The notes under the pieces were generated by a model, which saw only the letters and a program-made list of their open reading frames with translations, searched no databases and was not told the origin of the DNA. Below are positions 13,230 to 19,734 of a DNA stretch of 39,976 nt, piece by piece. The first letter of the stretch is position 1. Every line of letters begins with the position of its first letter. The stretch is from a virus. The DNA lies in IMG/VR virus record IMGVR_UViG_3300042879_001376, positions 1 to 39,976 of that record; one strand, given 5' to 3'. A program made the translations under genes and the position numbers.

Positions 13230-13408
13230 CCCACCGCACCGAATCCATCCGCGCCCTACTCCGACAGGGCAGCTACTCACTGCACGACCTTCGCCAACTG
13301 GTCAAACGCCCGAACGGTCAACGGTGGTCGATAGCCGCGATTGATAACAGCGTGAGGAGTATCGGGGAGGCGAAGAAAAATGATAACCTGTTTACTATTG
13401 AACCATGA
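13226..13408 (+). CDS. Small protein with winged-helix-like sequence (60 aa)
   Basis: The segment SIRALLRQGSYSLHDLRQLV followed by AIDNSVRSIG has the spacing of a winged helix-turn-helix. It may bind DNA, but similarity is weak. It is coupled by ATGA on both sides and lies beside the DnaA-IV and HTH genes, so a small regulatory cluster is likely. Confidence 0.55.
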   Translation: MTHRTESIRALLRQGSYSLHDLRQLVKRPNGQRWSIAAIDNSVRSIGEAKKNDNLFTIEP

Positions 13409-13926
13409 TAACACAGACCGAAAAGGACACGCTCATTACCATCCTCAGGCTCCGAAAAATTCAAACGGGACAGGATACGAACGACCTCATTGATACCGTC
13501 CAAAAAATACCCGTGAAGTCACTCGTTCAAATGCGTAAGGACGTAGGCAAGGCCCGAAAGGTCAGGGTCACAAGTGGCCTTGTTTACGACCGAAGATTGA
13601 CCGACTATATCAAAGAGGGCCGCATGGAACAGGTTGACCCTGACCGCATATTGGAGGCCGTTGAATCGGTCACGGGCGTACCCGTTGCGGCCATACTCGG
13701 CAAGGCCCGACATAGGCCGACTGTAGATGCCCGTCACATGGTGTGCGGGTTGCTATACGTCTACTGCCCACACTTCGGAATGATTGAACTTGGCCGAATC
13801 GTTCGCAGGAATTACGCAACGGTTATCCACAGCATTAAGATGTTTGACAGCCTTAGTGATACCGATGCGGGGTTTGCGGACAAGAGAAGAAAAGTTGAGG
13901 CGATACTGAACGGGGGGAAAGCATGA
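13405..13926 (+). CDS. DnaA domain IV-like DNA-binding protein
   Basis: A 173-residue protein. Residues about 80-150 resemble the DnaA C-terminal DNA-binding domain: ILEAVESVTGVPVAAILG, then RHRPTVDARHMVCGLLY, and IELGRIVRRNYATVIHSIKMF in the place of the DnaA signature (IGxxFGGRDHSTVxHA). The AAA+ domain is absent; the N-terminal 75 residues are helical and basic. It could bind DnaA-box-like or phage origin sites, or regulate transcription. It is coupled by ATGA on both sides. The family call is by pattern. Confidence 0.75.
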   Translation: MITQTEKDTLITILRLRKIQTGQDTNDLIDTVQKIPVKSLVQMRKDVGKARKVRVTSGLVYDRRLTDYIKEGRMEQVDPDRILEAVESVTGVPVAAILGKARHRPTVDARHMVCGLLYVYCPHFGMIELGRIVRRNYATVIHSIKMFDSLSDTDAGFADKRRKVEAILNGGKA

Positions 13927-14126
13927 ACCAACTTATCCGATATTGGCAACTGCACCAACTGAAGAAACGCGGGTACATTAACAAGGACGCTGCACGCGAG
14001 TTGAACGTCAGCCTAAGCACGGTGGAGAAAGACCTCAACTTTATGCGGCACACGGTCGGAATAGAACCGAACGCCAAGCACTACGAATTTTTCCAAGCCG
14101 TAACCGATTACGTCATTTCTCAATAG
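13923..14126 (+). CDS. Helix-turn-helix protein (67 aa)
   Basis: The segment KKRGYINKDAARELNVSLST with VEKDLNFMR is a clear helix-turn-helix like sigma-70 region 4 or LuxR-type domains, without any other domain. It is likely a small transcription regulator of the phage. It is coupled to the DnaA-IV-like gene by ATGA; a -7-like element for the next gene follows 7 nt after its stop. Confidence 0.65.
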   Translation: MNQLIRYWQLHQLKKRGYINKDAARELNVSLSTVEKDLNFMRHTVGIEPNAKHYEFFQAVTDYVISQ

Positions 14127-14133
14127 TCTTTTG

Positions 14134-14142
14134 TATATTCGC
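14134..14142 (+). promoter_or_regulatory. -7-like element TATATTCGC, start-proximal
   Basis: A one-base variant of the TATATTTGC element, ending 6 nt before the ATG at 14149. It suggests a leaderless transcript and supports that start over an in-frame TTG at 14131. Confidence 0.5.
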
Positions 14143-14148
14143 CCCATC

Positions 14149-14427
14149 ATGCCACGAGCCAAGTACACATACCACATAACACCGCCAACAAAGCGACCGC
14201 TGACCACCATGCAGGAGGTCGCTGAACATCTCGGCCTATCCGTTCACGTCCTTCGCCATCGGTTCGCCACTGGTTCCGAGTGCATTGATACGGGTGCGGT
14301 CAGGGTATGCCGTAAGCGGGTGCTATGCACAAGCCGTTACTCGTTCTGGGAGGACAAGATTAAGGAGGAGTATGGGAGTCGGAGGGCTTACGACAGGGCA
14401 AGGAAAGGGGAACAGGATAACGACTAA
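14149..14427 (+). CDS. Putative HTH protein (92 aa)
   Basis: The segment TMQEVAEHLGLSVHVLRHRF reads as a helix-turn-helix of the excisionase/MerR kind (an adaptor-like domain choosing DNA by a short recognition helix). The rest is basic with several Arg/Lys. It is possibly a regulator. The start is set by the -7 element just upstream. It is followed by a 41-nt gap. Confidence 0.55.
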   Translation: MPRAKYTYHITPPTKRPLTTMQEVAEHLGLSVHVLRHRFATGSECIDTGAVRVCRKRVLCTSRYSFWEDKIKEEYGSRRAYDRARKGEQDND

Positions 14428-14468
14428 CCGCCTACACCCCCTTCGGCAAGGGAACAGATACACACAAG

Positions 14469-14699
14469 ATGAAAGCAACGCATAACAAGGCAAGTAAACC
14501 CGATAAAGCGAAATGGAATTTCCCGTGTTTGGGAGTGGGAGAGGGAGGAACAATTGTCCTATTCAAATCGGAAGGAAAAGGAACGAGACTAATTGGCATA
14601 AGTGAGAAGTATAGAACAGGAGTTTATGCTACTGATTGGGACATGGATAGCTTCAAACCCCTCCCCTCCACCGAATCCGTAACCCTTCAAAACGACTGA
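14469..14699 (+). CDS. Hypothetical protein (76 aa)
   Basis: Short basic N-terminus, then a Gly-rich beta-like middle (GVGEGGTIVLFKSEGKGTRL). The ATG at 14469 follows an A/C-rich leader (GATACACACAAG). No family is recognised. Its composition is slightly more A/T-rich than the neighbours. Confidence 0.55.
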   Translation: MKATHNKASKPDKAKWNFPCLGVGEGGTIVLFKSEGKGTRLIGISEKYRTGVYATDWDMDSFKPLPSTESVTLQND

Positions 14700-14702
14700 G
14701 CC

Positions 14703-15017
14703 ATGACTACAATCCTCGGAGTGACCGCAACATTGCTACTGCTTGCAAACATCCTGCAAGCGGTGGCGGCAATAGCAAACAAGGGCAAGGTGCAGGATAC
14801 CCTTCTCGAATTGCACCATGCGTACAAGGACCTATCCAAAGCCATTGCCGAACGTGACCATGCCAAGGCCGAAGCGAAACGGGCTGACCGATTGCGGGAC
14901 GAATGCGAGAAGACGATGAGGGCCGCGATGGATGAGAACGATAGGATGATGACCGAACGCGCAAGCCTATACTTCCGAAACAGCAAAGGGCAGATTCAGA
15001 AACTATCCGAGCAATGA
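14703..15017 (+). CDS. Membrane-anchored coiled-coil protein (104 aa)
   Basis: An N-terminal membrane helix (ILGVTATLLLLANILQAVAA) followed by a charged coiled coil rich in Ala, Lys and Glu. This is the i-spanin layout, but it lies away from the lysis cluster and just before the late promoter at 15027, so the role is uncertain. It could be a second envelope-acting protein or a virion accessory. Confidence 0.55.
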   Translation: MTTILGVTATLLLLANILQAVAAIANKGKVQDTLLELHHAYKDLSKAIAERDHAKAEAKRADRLRDECEKTMRAAMDENDRMMTERASLYFRNSKGQIQKLSEQ

Positions 15018-15026
15018 TTTATTTCG

Positions 15027-15034
15027 TAAGTTTG
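15027..15034 (+). promoter_or_regulatory. -7 element TAAGTTTG before the structural module
   Basis: Exact TAnnTTTG match, 27 nt before the ATG at 15062. It marks the switch from accessory to structural genes and probably drives late expression. No -33 TTG at normal spacing. Confidence 0.6.
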
Positions 15035-15061
15035 GCACGTAAAACCTAATACCCCTTCGCC

Positions 15062-15634
15062 ATGCCTTGCGTTACCTACTCATGCCAACCCATCGAAGAT
15101 TACGAACTCGCCATCTGCGGTGAAACCATTAAAGGCGGACAGGACGGATTCCTGCTGTTCACCTGTGATGCTGACCTTGCAGACTCAACTCTTGACATTT
15201 ACGACTCCGCTGCCGTTGACGTGGCCGTTGCCGCTGACATTGCCGCAGGTAAGGCCGTGTATGCTCAAGAAATCAACTTCACTCAGGACGCGGGTTCTCC
15301 CGTTCAGTTCGGAACGCAGACCGTAGCAGGTCGCCCTAACGGTCAGGTCACAACCGACTACACCGCCAACGTGATTGATGCCAACGTGAACGAGCAGAAC
15401 GACCTGTTCTGGGAGGCCGCAAGCGCAACCGTTGGTCGTGTATGGGGTGGCTTCATTGTGAAACACGCACAGACACCATCTAAGGCCCATTTCGTTCTGC
15501 CTGACAATGGTCTTTACGTTCAAGTGTCCAAGGCCCTTCCAGCTGACACCGACCCCGTACATTACGCGGGAACGTTCACTTACAAAAAGGTAGGTCTGCC
15601 ACGCGTAATTGATGCCCCTGCCCTGTTCGTATGA
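15062..15634 (+). CDS. Virion structural protein, candidate major tail protein
   Basis: A 190-residue protein starting MPCVTYSCQPIEDYELAICG, rich in Ala, Val, Thr and Asp and predicted mostly beta. It has its own promoter and a long untranslated lead, as expected for an abundant virion protein. No family is recognised with certainty; a tail tube or decoration protein is the best guess. Its short Cys-rich N-terminus resembles in style those of other virion genes here (MCP starts MSNICELISCEA). Confidence 0.5.
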   Translation: MPCVTYSCQPIEDYELAICGETIKGGQDGFLLFTCDADLADSTLDIYDSAAVDVAVAADIAAGKAVYAQEINFTQDAGSPVQFGTQTVAGRPNGQVTTDYTANVIDANVNEQNDLFWEAASATVGRVWGGFIVKHAQTPSKAHFVLPDNGLYVQVSKALPADTDPVHYAGTFTYKKVGLPRVIDAPALFV

Positions 15635-16497
15635 CAGGTGTTCTTTTGGTTGCTTTCGGGAAACGGGGTTACGGTCACATGACACGTAACCTCGTTTCTT
15701 CGTTACGGCACTATGCACCCGACCTACACATTGCTGTTTACTCCACCCCCGAACTACTGCCTGTAATCGGGACGGACGGGATAGCCTCAACGCACACGCT
15801 AACGCCTGACCAATGGCAACGCGCTGGAGGTGGCAAGGTAGACCCTTCAACGGCTAAGACACAGCTTTACAGATTGGGCATTGATGCGGGTCTGACGCGG
15901 TTCTTAGTATTGGATGTTGACGCGATTTGCCTTGCCGATGTTAGACCGTGGCTTAGTGCGCTCAAAGGGTCACAGGTGGCTACTGAGATAATCGCAAAGG
16001 GAAAGAAAGGCGAACGTATCAATTACCTCATTTGGACTTCACAGGATAGCCTGTTTGACCAGTTCACAATTCCCGAAGACCGTACCGTTTGCGCGGTTCA
16101 AACATCGTGGTTGTACTTCGAACAGGGCGAAGTGATGGACACCGTTCAATCACACCTTGATTGGCATATGGTCAAGCGATTCCCCCCGCACCTACTTACT
16201 CACTCATGGGGTACTCATGCAACTATTCCAGATGAGTTGATTTACACGGGGGTGTTCGGAAAGTTGGGTATAATCCCGACCGCACCACAGACGGAACGAC
16301 AGCCTATATTCTTCGGGAACAAACAGAACCGCGCAAGTGAGCAGCAGGTAACGGACGGCTACTATTTGCTATCTTTGTACGGAAACAGCAACCTGACCGT
16401 TCAAAGGTGGCAGAGGCTTTACGACATTCAATGTCAGAAGCTGGGGCTAAAGGTACGGGCAAAGGAAATCATGCAGGATAAGTTTGCAAACGGCTAA
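15631..16497 (+). CDS. Glycosyltransferase-like protein (GT-A fold)
   Basis: A 288-residue protein with an early LLVAFG strand, a DxD-type motif FLVLDVDAICL (91-101, DVD 95-97) and a late DELIYTGVFG segment, as in nucleotide-sugar transferases. It likely transfers a sugar from a nucleotide donor with a divalent metal. The gene is coupled by ATGA to the upstream structural gene and precedes the terminase genes, so virion glycosylation or host-glycan modification are both possible. A second sugar cassette lies at 27643-31226. Donor and acceptor are unknown. Confidence 0.65.
   Translation: MTGVLLVAFGKRGYGHMTRNLVSSLRHYAPDLHIAVYSTPELLPVIGTDGIASTHTLTPDQWQRAGGGKVDPSTAKTQLYRLGIDAGLTRFLVLDVDAICLADVRPWLSALKGSQVATEIIAKGKKGERINYLIWTSQDSLFDQFTIPEDRTVCAVQTSWLYFEQGEVMDTVQSHLDWHMVKRFPPHLLTHSWGTHATIPDELIYTGVFGKLGIIPTAPQTERQPIFFGNKQNRASEQQVTDGYYLLSLYGNSNLTVQRWQRLYDIQCQKLGLKVRAKEIMQDKFANG
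16367..16380 (+). promoter_or_regulatory. Promoter core TGCTATCTTTGTAC inside the transferase gene
   Basis: Identical over 14 bases to 8098-8111, with -7 match TATCTTTG (16370-16377). It lies in the coding end of the transferase and could drive the terminase operon about 140 nt downstream, a similar distance to the primase leader. Confidence 0.4.
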
Positions 16498-16515
16498 AAT
16501 CAATAATGATATTAT

Positions 16516-16788
16516 TTGATTGTGGACGGTAGGAAGAACAACAAAGGCATAAAGGGCAAAGCGGGCCGCAAACCAAAGGCGGACGAATTGAAGCTATTGG
16601 ATACGATGGACGCTATCCTTGCGCCCGATACTCTTTGGATGGCAATAGCCAACAAGGTAAGGGAGGGCGATACCCCTGCTATGAAGATTTGGACAAGCTA
16701 CCGTTATGGGATGCCAAAGCAACAGGTGGACATGAATACCACAATAGTTGAGTTCCCGTCTCCCATCATCGAGCTTCCGAATGAATGA
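16516..16788 (+). CDS. Terminase small subunit (putative)
   Basis: A 90-residue basic protein: GRKNNKGIKGKAGRKPKADE, then helices, then the KMIW-like segment AMKIWTSYRYGMPKQQVD typical of small packaging proteins of Bacteroidota phages. It likely recognises the packaging site and recruits the large subunit. The start is TTG 16516 or GTG 16522; no in-frame ATG exists between the upstream stop codon and here. It is coupled to the large subunit by ATGA. Confidence 0.7.
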   Translation: MIVDGRKNNKGIKGKAGRKPKADELKLLDTMDAILAPDTLWMAIANKVREGDTPAMKIWTSYRYGMPKQQVDMNTTIVEFPSPIIELPNE

Positions 16789-18125
16789 GTGTTCGCATTC
16801 GACTAAGCGCAAAACAGGCGCAAGCGTGGCGGCTATTAGAACACCCTGAGATAGCTGAAGTCTTCGCAGGAGGTGCAGCGGGTGGCGGCAAGTCGTGGCT
16901 TGGATGCCTGAGACAGATTTACAGGCGAACGACATACGCAGACACGCGTGGATTTATCGGGAGGCGTGACTACACCGCGCTCCGAGATTCCACAATGAAG
17001 ACCTATTTCACCATCCTCAAAGAGATGGGGTACGAAAGCGATATTCATTACAGGTACAACGCGCAAGAGCATACGGTCTATTTCACGAACGGAAGTGAAC
17101 AGCATTTCCGCCACATGAGTTACCAACCTTCCGACCCCGACTATAATCGCTTTGGCTCTACAGAGTACACGGATGCGTTCATTGATGAAGCCCCTGAGAT
17201 TGACAAAAGGGCCGCTGAGATAGTGCTATCCCGTTTACGTTACAATCATTCAAAGCATGGCATCACAAAGGAGCTTCTGTTAACGGGCAACCCCACGGAC
17301 AACTGGATTAAGTATCGCTATGTAATGGATGCGGAAAACAGGTTCTTAGACCTACCTCCGCACCGCGCCCGTGTATTGTTCACCCTTGCCGATAACCCTG
17401 ACACGGCACTAAGGGAAAGCTACACTAAGACGTTGGAACTGCTGGACGATTACGACCGCGCCCGATTGCTTTACGGTGATTGGACTGCCAAGCCGAACAT
17501 AGAACGTCCCTTCGCTATCCAACTCGACACGGCAAAGCATTTCAGGCCGTGCGGGTTCGATTCGACAAAGCCGCTGTTCATCAGTTTCGACTTCAACATC
17601 GACCCGTTCGCAATTGTCTATTCCCACATTTGGCAAGATGGGGACGGGTGGCACTTCCATGTGTTCGATGAGGAGACCATTACAGGCGGCACAATAGACG
17701 AGGGATGTGACCGCATTAGGCAGAAGGTAGGGAACGCGGTTCTGAGCGCAACGATAACAGGCGATAGGAACGGCACAGCACGGAGCATGACACACCGTGA
17801 CCACACGACCGCCTATCAACTCATTAGAAGGCAGCTATTGCTTTCAGATAGGCAATTCGACCTCCCACCGAACCCGACCCATATCAATAGCCGTGAGGAT
17901 TGCAACTACCTGCTAAGGCACTTTGACGACTTCCGTGTAGATGCCCGTGCGGTGAACCTTAGACGTGACCTTAGGACGGTTGAGGTCGGCCCCGATGGGA
18001 AGATTCTCAAAGAGAACCGCGCCAAGGATGCCCAACGTGCTGACCACTTGGATGCGTGGCGTTACTTGGTTAACTGCAAAACGCTAACTTCGTGGCGTAA
18101 ATTCCACAACAGCAGACCACGATGA
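16785..18125 (+). CDS. terL: Terminase large subunit
   Basis: A 446-residue packaging motor: Walker A GGAAGGGKSW (29-38), Walker B TDAFIDEAPE (129-138), and a C-terminal RNase H-like nuclease with FDFNID (268-273), ITGDRNG (324-330) and HLDAWRY (421-427) contributing acidic residues. It cuts concatemeric DNA and pumps it into the prohead using ATP. The length matches the family. It lies next to the small subunit but more than 14 kb from the portal gene. Confidence 0.95.
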   Translation: MSVRIRLSAKQAQAWRLLEHPEIAEVFAGGAAGGGKSWLGCLRQIYRRTTYADTRGFIGRRDYTALRDSTMKTYFTILKEMGYESDIHYRYNAQEHTVYFTNGSEQHFRHMSYQPSDPDYNRFGSTEYTDAFIDEAPEIDKRAAEIVLSRLRYNHSKHGITKELLLTGNPTDNWIKYRYVMDAENRFLDLPPHRARVLFTLADNPDTALRESYTKTLELLDDYDRARLLYGDWTAKPNIERPFAIQLDTAKHFRPCGFDSTKPLFISFDFNIDPFAIVYSHIWQDGDGWHFHVFDEETITGGTIDEGCDRIRQKVGNAVLSATITGDRNGTARSMTHRDHTTAYQLIRRQLLLSDRQFDLPPNPTHINSREDCNYLLRHFDDFRVDARAVNLRRDLRTVEVGPDGKILKENRAKDAQRADHLDAWRYLVNCKTLTSWRKFHNSRPR

Positions 18126-18463
18126 GCGGATATTGCCCTACAGACCCGTGCGCACCTTGCGCCAAAACGCACCCGTTAAACCTATGCTTTGCCACGTTAG
18201 CCGTGACTGGATTGAACCCGTCCGCTACTGTGGCCTTGCGCTTCGATAATCAGGCCGATGGGTCTGCACACTTTTGGAGCGGCACAACGGACGGTAACGG
18301 GGTGGCGACAATACCAATTGCAGACAGCCCTAACTTTGTGGCGGGGGTGCAGTACCGATTGACCTCGTTAGGCTATGACTTTTGCTATCTGTTGAAGTTT
18401 GAACATCGCGCAGACGTTAACGGGTGGATAACAGGCACTAACGAAACGGTTGAGACATGCTAA
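18122..18463 (+). CDS. Hypothetical virion-region protein (113 aa)
   Basis: A Cys-rich start (YCPTDPCAPCAKTHPLNLCF) and a beta-like body (VALRFDNQADGSAHFWSG) similar in style to small Ig-like or carbohydrate-binding modules. It is coupled to terL by ATGA and overlaps the next gene by 7 nt. A role in head or tail structure is possible. Confidence 0.55.
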   Translation: MSGYCPTDPCAPCAKTHPLNLCFATLAVTGLNPSATVALRFDNQADGSAHFWSGTTDGNGVATIPIADSPNFVAGVQYRLTSLGYDFCYLLKFEHRADVNGWITGTNETVETC

Positions 18464-18732
18464 TCCCGTTCATTATTAGCGTCTCCGCTGCGATAGTAGG
18501 CGCACACATTGCAGCCGATGAACTTGCGTACACGTACTCCAAAGGGGCGAAGGGAATAGGCGACTACCTTCCGAAGTGGTGGGCCAAGCCTATAATCACT
18601 TGCCCTACTTGCATGGCCTCCGTTTGGGGGTTCACGGCCTGTTTCGTATTTGGCATTCAAGTTTGGGAATGGCCGCTTGCCGTGTTCGGTATTGCCTTTG
18701 TAAATACGATATTCAATAAGTGGGCGCAATGA
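18457..18732 (+). CDS. Membrane protein with CPTC motif (91 aa)
   Basis: Two or three hydrophobic segments around ITCPTCMASVWGF; the CPxC-plus-WG motif recalls DUF1360-type small membrane proteins. Membrane proteins between terminase and tail genes are unusual, so superinfection exclusion or a lysis function are possible, but nothing specific shows either. It is coupled to the next gene by ATGA. Confidence 0.6.
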   Translation: MLIPFIISVSAAIVGAHIAADELAYTYSKGAKGIGDYLPKWWAKPIITCPTCMASVWGFTACFVFGIQVWEWPLAVFGIAFVNTIFNKWAQ

Positions 18733-18923
18733 GACACCGCTTCAACTTCGGGCAGTTGGTTTACATTAAGACCGACCCCGAACAGATGCCCGTTCAAATC
18801 ATCGCTATCCGTTTCCACATGGGCGGAACGGTGACGTACACAACGGGCTGCAATGGCACGTATCAGGACATCTACGAGGATGAATTGACAGCAGAAATAG
18901 ACACACTCAAAAAGCTACGATGA
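18729..18923 (+). CDS. Hypothetical protein (64 aa)
   Basis: A small beta-rich protein (FNFGQLVYIKTDPEQMPVQI) with a helical tail. The start at 18729 is chosen for ATGA coupling, over a GTG 9 nt earlier. It is coupled by ATGA to the tail chaperone gene. No family is recognised. Confidence 0.6.
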   Translation: MRHRFNFGQLVYIKTDPEQMPVQIIAIRFHMGGTVTYTTGCNGTYQDIYEDELTAEIDTLKKLR

Positions 18924-19528
18924 ACCTACTCATTCGCCTAATCGGTGAACAACGCCTGTGTGACCTTTACAGACGACACGCGGCAAAGCAGATACGGCAA
19001 GGCATGGTTGCGGAATTTCAGGATGACAAAGGGCGTTGGTATTATTCGTTCAAAGACCCCCAGGACGTACCCATCACAAGGTTAGCGGAGGCGCAAACAT
19101 CCATGCAATTCTTGGCCGCTGGGCTGACTCCTGACCTGTTTGAAAAGGCAATGGACACGCTTACGGTATGCCTTGCCAAGTCCGAGATAGTCAAAGCGGG
19201 TGGGGTTATCGCAAGCCTGACCGAACTGAATAAACGCATTGTGAACCTTGACGCGGTGGTGAACATCATCGCTATCAACTACGTGCGAGAGGATGAGGAT
19301 ACGGTCAAGGTGAACCCGACAATCCACTCCGAGAAGTGCGAGTTCCTTAAGACCGAAACAGAGGAGGGCCGCTTTTTTTTTCGTCTGCCCATGTTCGCAA
19401 GTCTGCTAACGAATCATCCAGTTTCCAAAGAGCAATCGACACAACTCTGGGCGGCCTATCAAACCGAATTGGAAAGGCTGAACCTGCAATTAAAACACTA
19501 TCGTTCCGAGAAGTTGCCGACCGAATAA
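18920..19528 (+). CDS. Tail assembly chaperone, G-like product
   Basis: A 202-residue protein just before the tape measure, where tail chaperones G and GT normally lie. The zero-frame product is helical with no recognised domain. A run of nine Ts at codons 152-154 (TTT TTT TTT) offers a slip to the -1 frame, which stays open for 117 codons after the slip and overlaps the tape measure start. Position, length and frame layout support the G/GT system; the sequence itself is not diagnostic. Confidence 0.65.
   Translation: MNLLIRLIGEQRLCDLYRRHAAKQIRQGMVAEFQDDKGRWYYSFKDPQDVPITRLAEAQTSMQFLAAGLTPDLFEKAMDTLTVCLAKSEIVKAGGVIASLTELNKRIVNLDAVVNIIAINYVREDEDTVKVNPTIHSEKCEFLKTETEEGRFFFRLPMFASLLTNHPVSKEQSTQLWAAYQTELERLNLQLKHYRSEKLPTE
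19373..19381 (+). other. Probable -1 frameshift site (T9)
   Basis: Nine Ts in phase as three Phe codons of the G-like gene. Slippage by -1 here joins the zero frame to an open frame that runs to 19734. An RNA-polymerase slip on the same run could have a similar effect. No downstream pseudoknot was worked out. Confidence 0.55.
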
Positions 19529-19734
19529 GCCGCGACCGCTTGGCGTGGGATGAGTTCGTCCGTGCCATTGACAAACACAACAAGCCGCGTACCCCCGTGG
19601 CCGAAATGTCAAGGCGGGATTTCATGGTGGAATTAGCTACTTTTGTCAAGGACAAACGTCAAGAGCGAATAGATGGCAGACGAAATAGTAGCGGTATACC
19701 GCGCGGAGGTCGAGCAGTACAAAAAGGCGGTTGA
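19381..19734 (+). CDS. GT-like frameshift extension of the tail chaperone
   Basis: In the -1 frame, 117 codons follow the T9 slip with no stop: SSAHVRKSANESSSFQRAID at the start, then SFREVADRISRDRLAWDEFV and later MSRRDFMVELATFVKD. The fused product would be about 271 residues. It overlaps the tape measure start by 62 nt, as GT genes usually do. It has no good ATG of its own; a TTG at 19540 could serve only by re-initiation. Confidence 0.55.
   Translation, partial: SSAHVRKSANESSSFQRAIDTTLGGLSNRIGKAEPAIKTLSFREVADRISRDRLAWDEFVRAIDKHNKPRTPVAEMSRRDFMVELATFVKDKRQERIDGRRNSSGIPRGGRAVQKGG
19638..19645 (+). promoter_or_regulatory. -7 element TACTTTTG before the tape measure
   Basis: Exact TAnnTTTG match, 27 nt before the tape measure ATG at 19673, the same distance as at 15027. 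It lies inside the frameshift extension. Confidence 0.4.

Noticed and set aside
14285-14485. 66-codon frame overlapping the HTH gene at 14149
   Set aside because: Mostly inside a better-supported gene, with no coupling or promoter; the Arg/Gly-rich product looks like an off-frame reading.
15185-15850. 221-codon minus-strand frame opposite the structural gene and transferase
   Set aside because: It spans two coupled + strand genes and has no motif or promoter.
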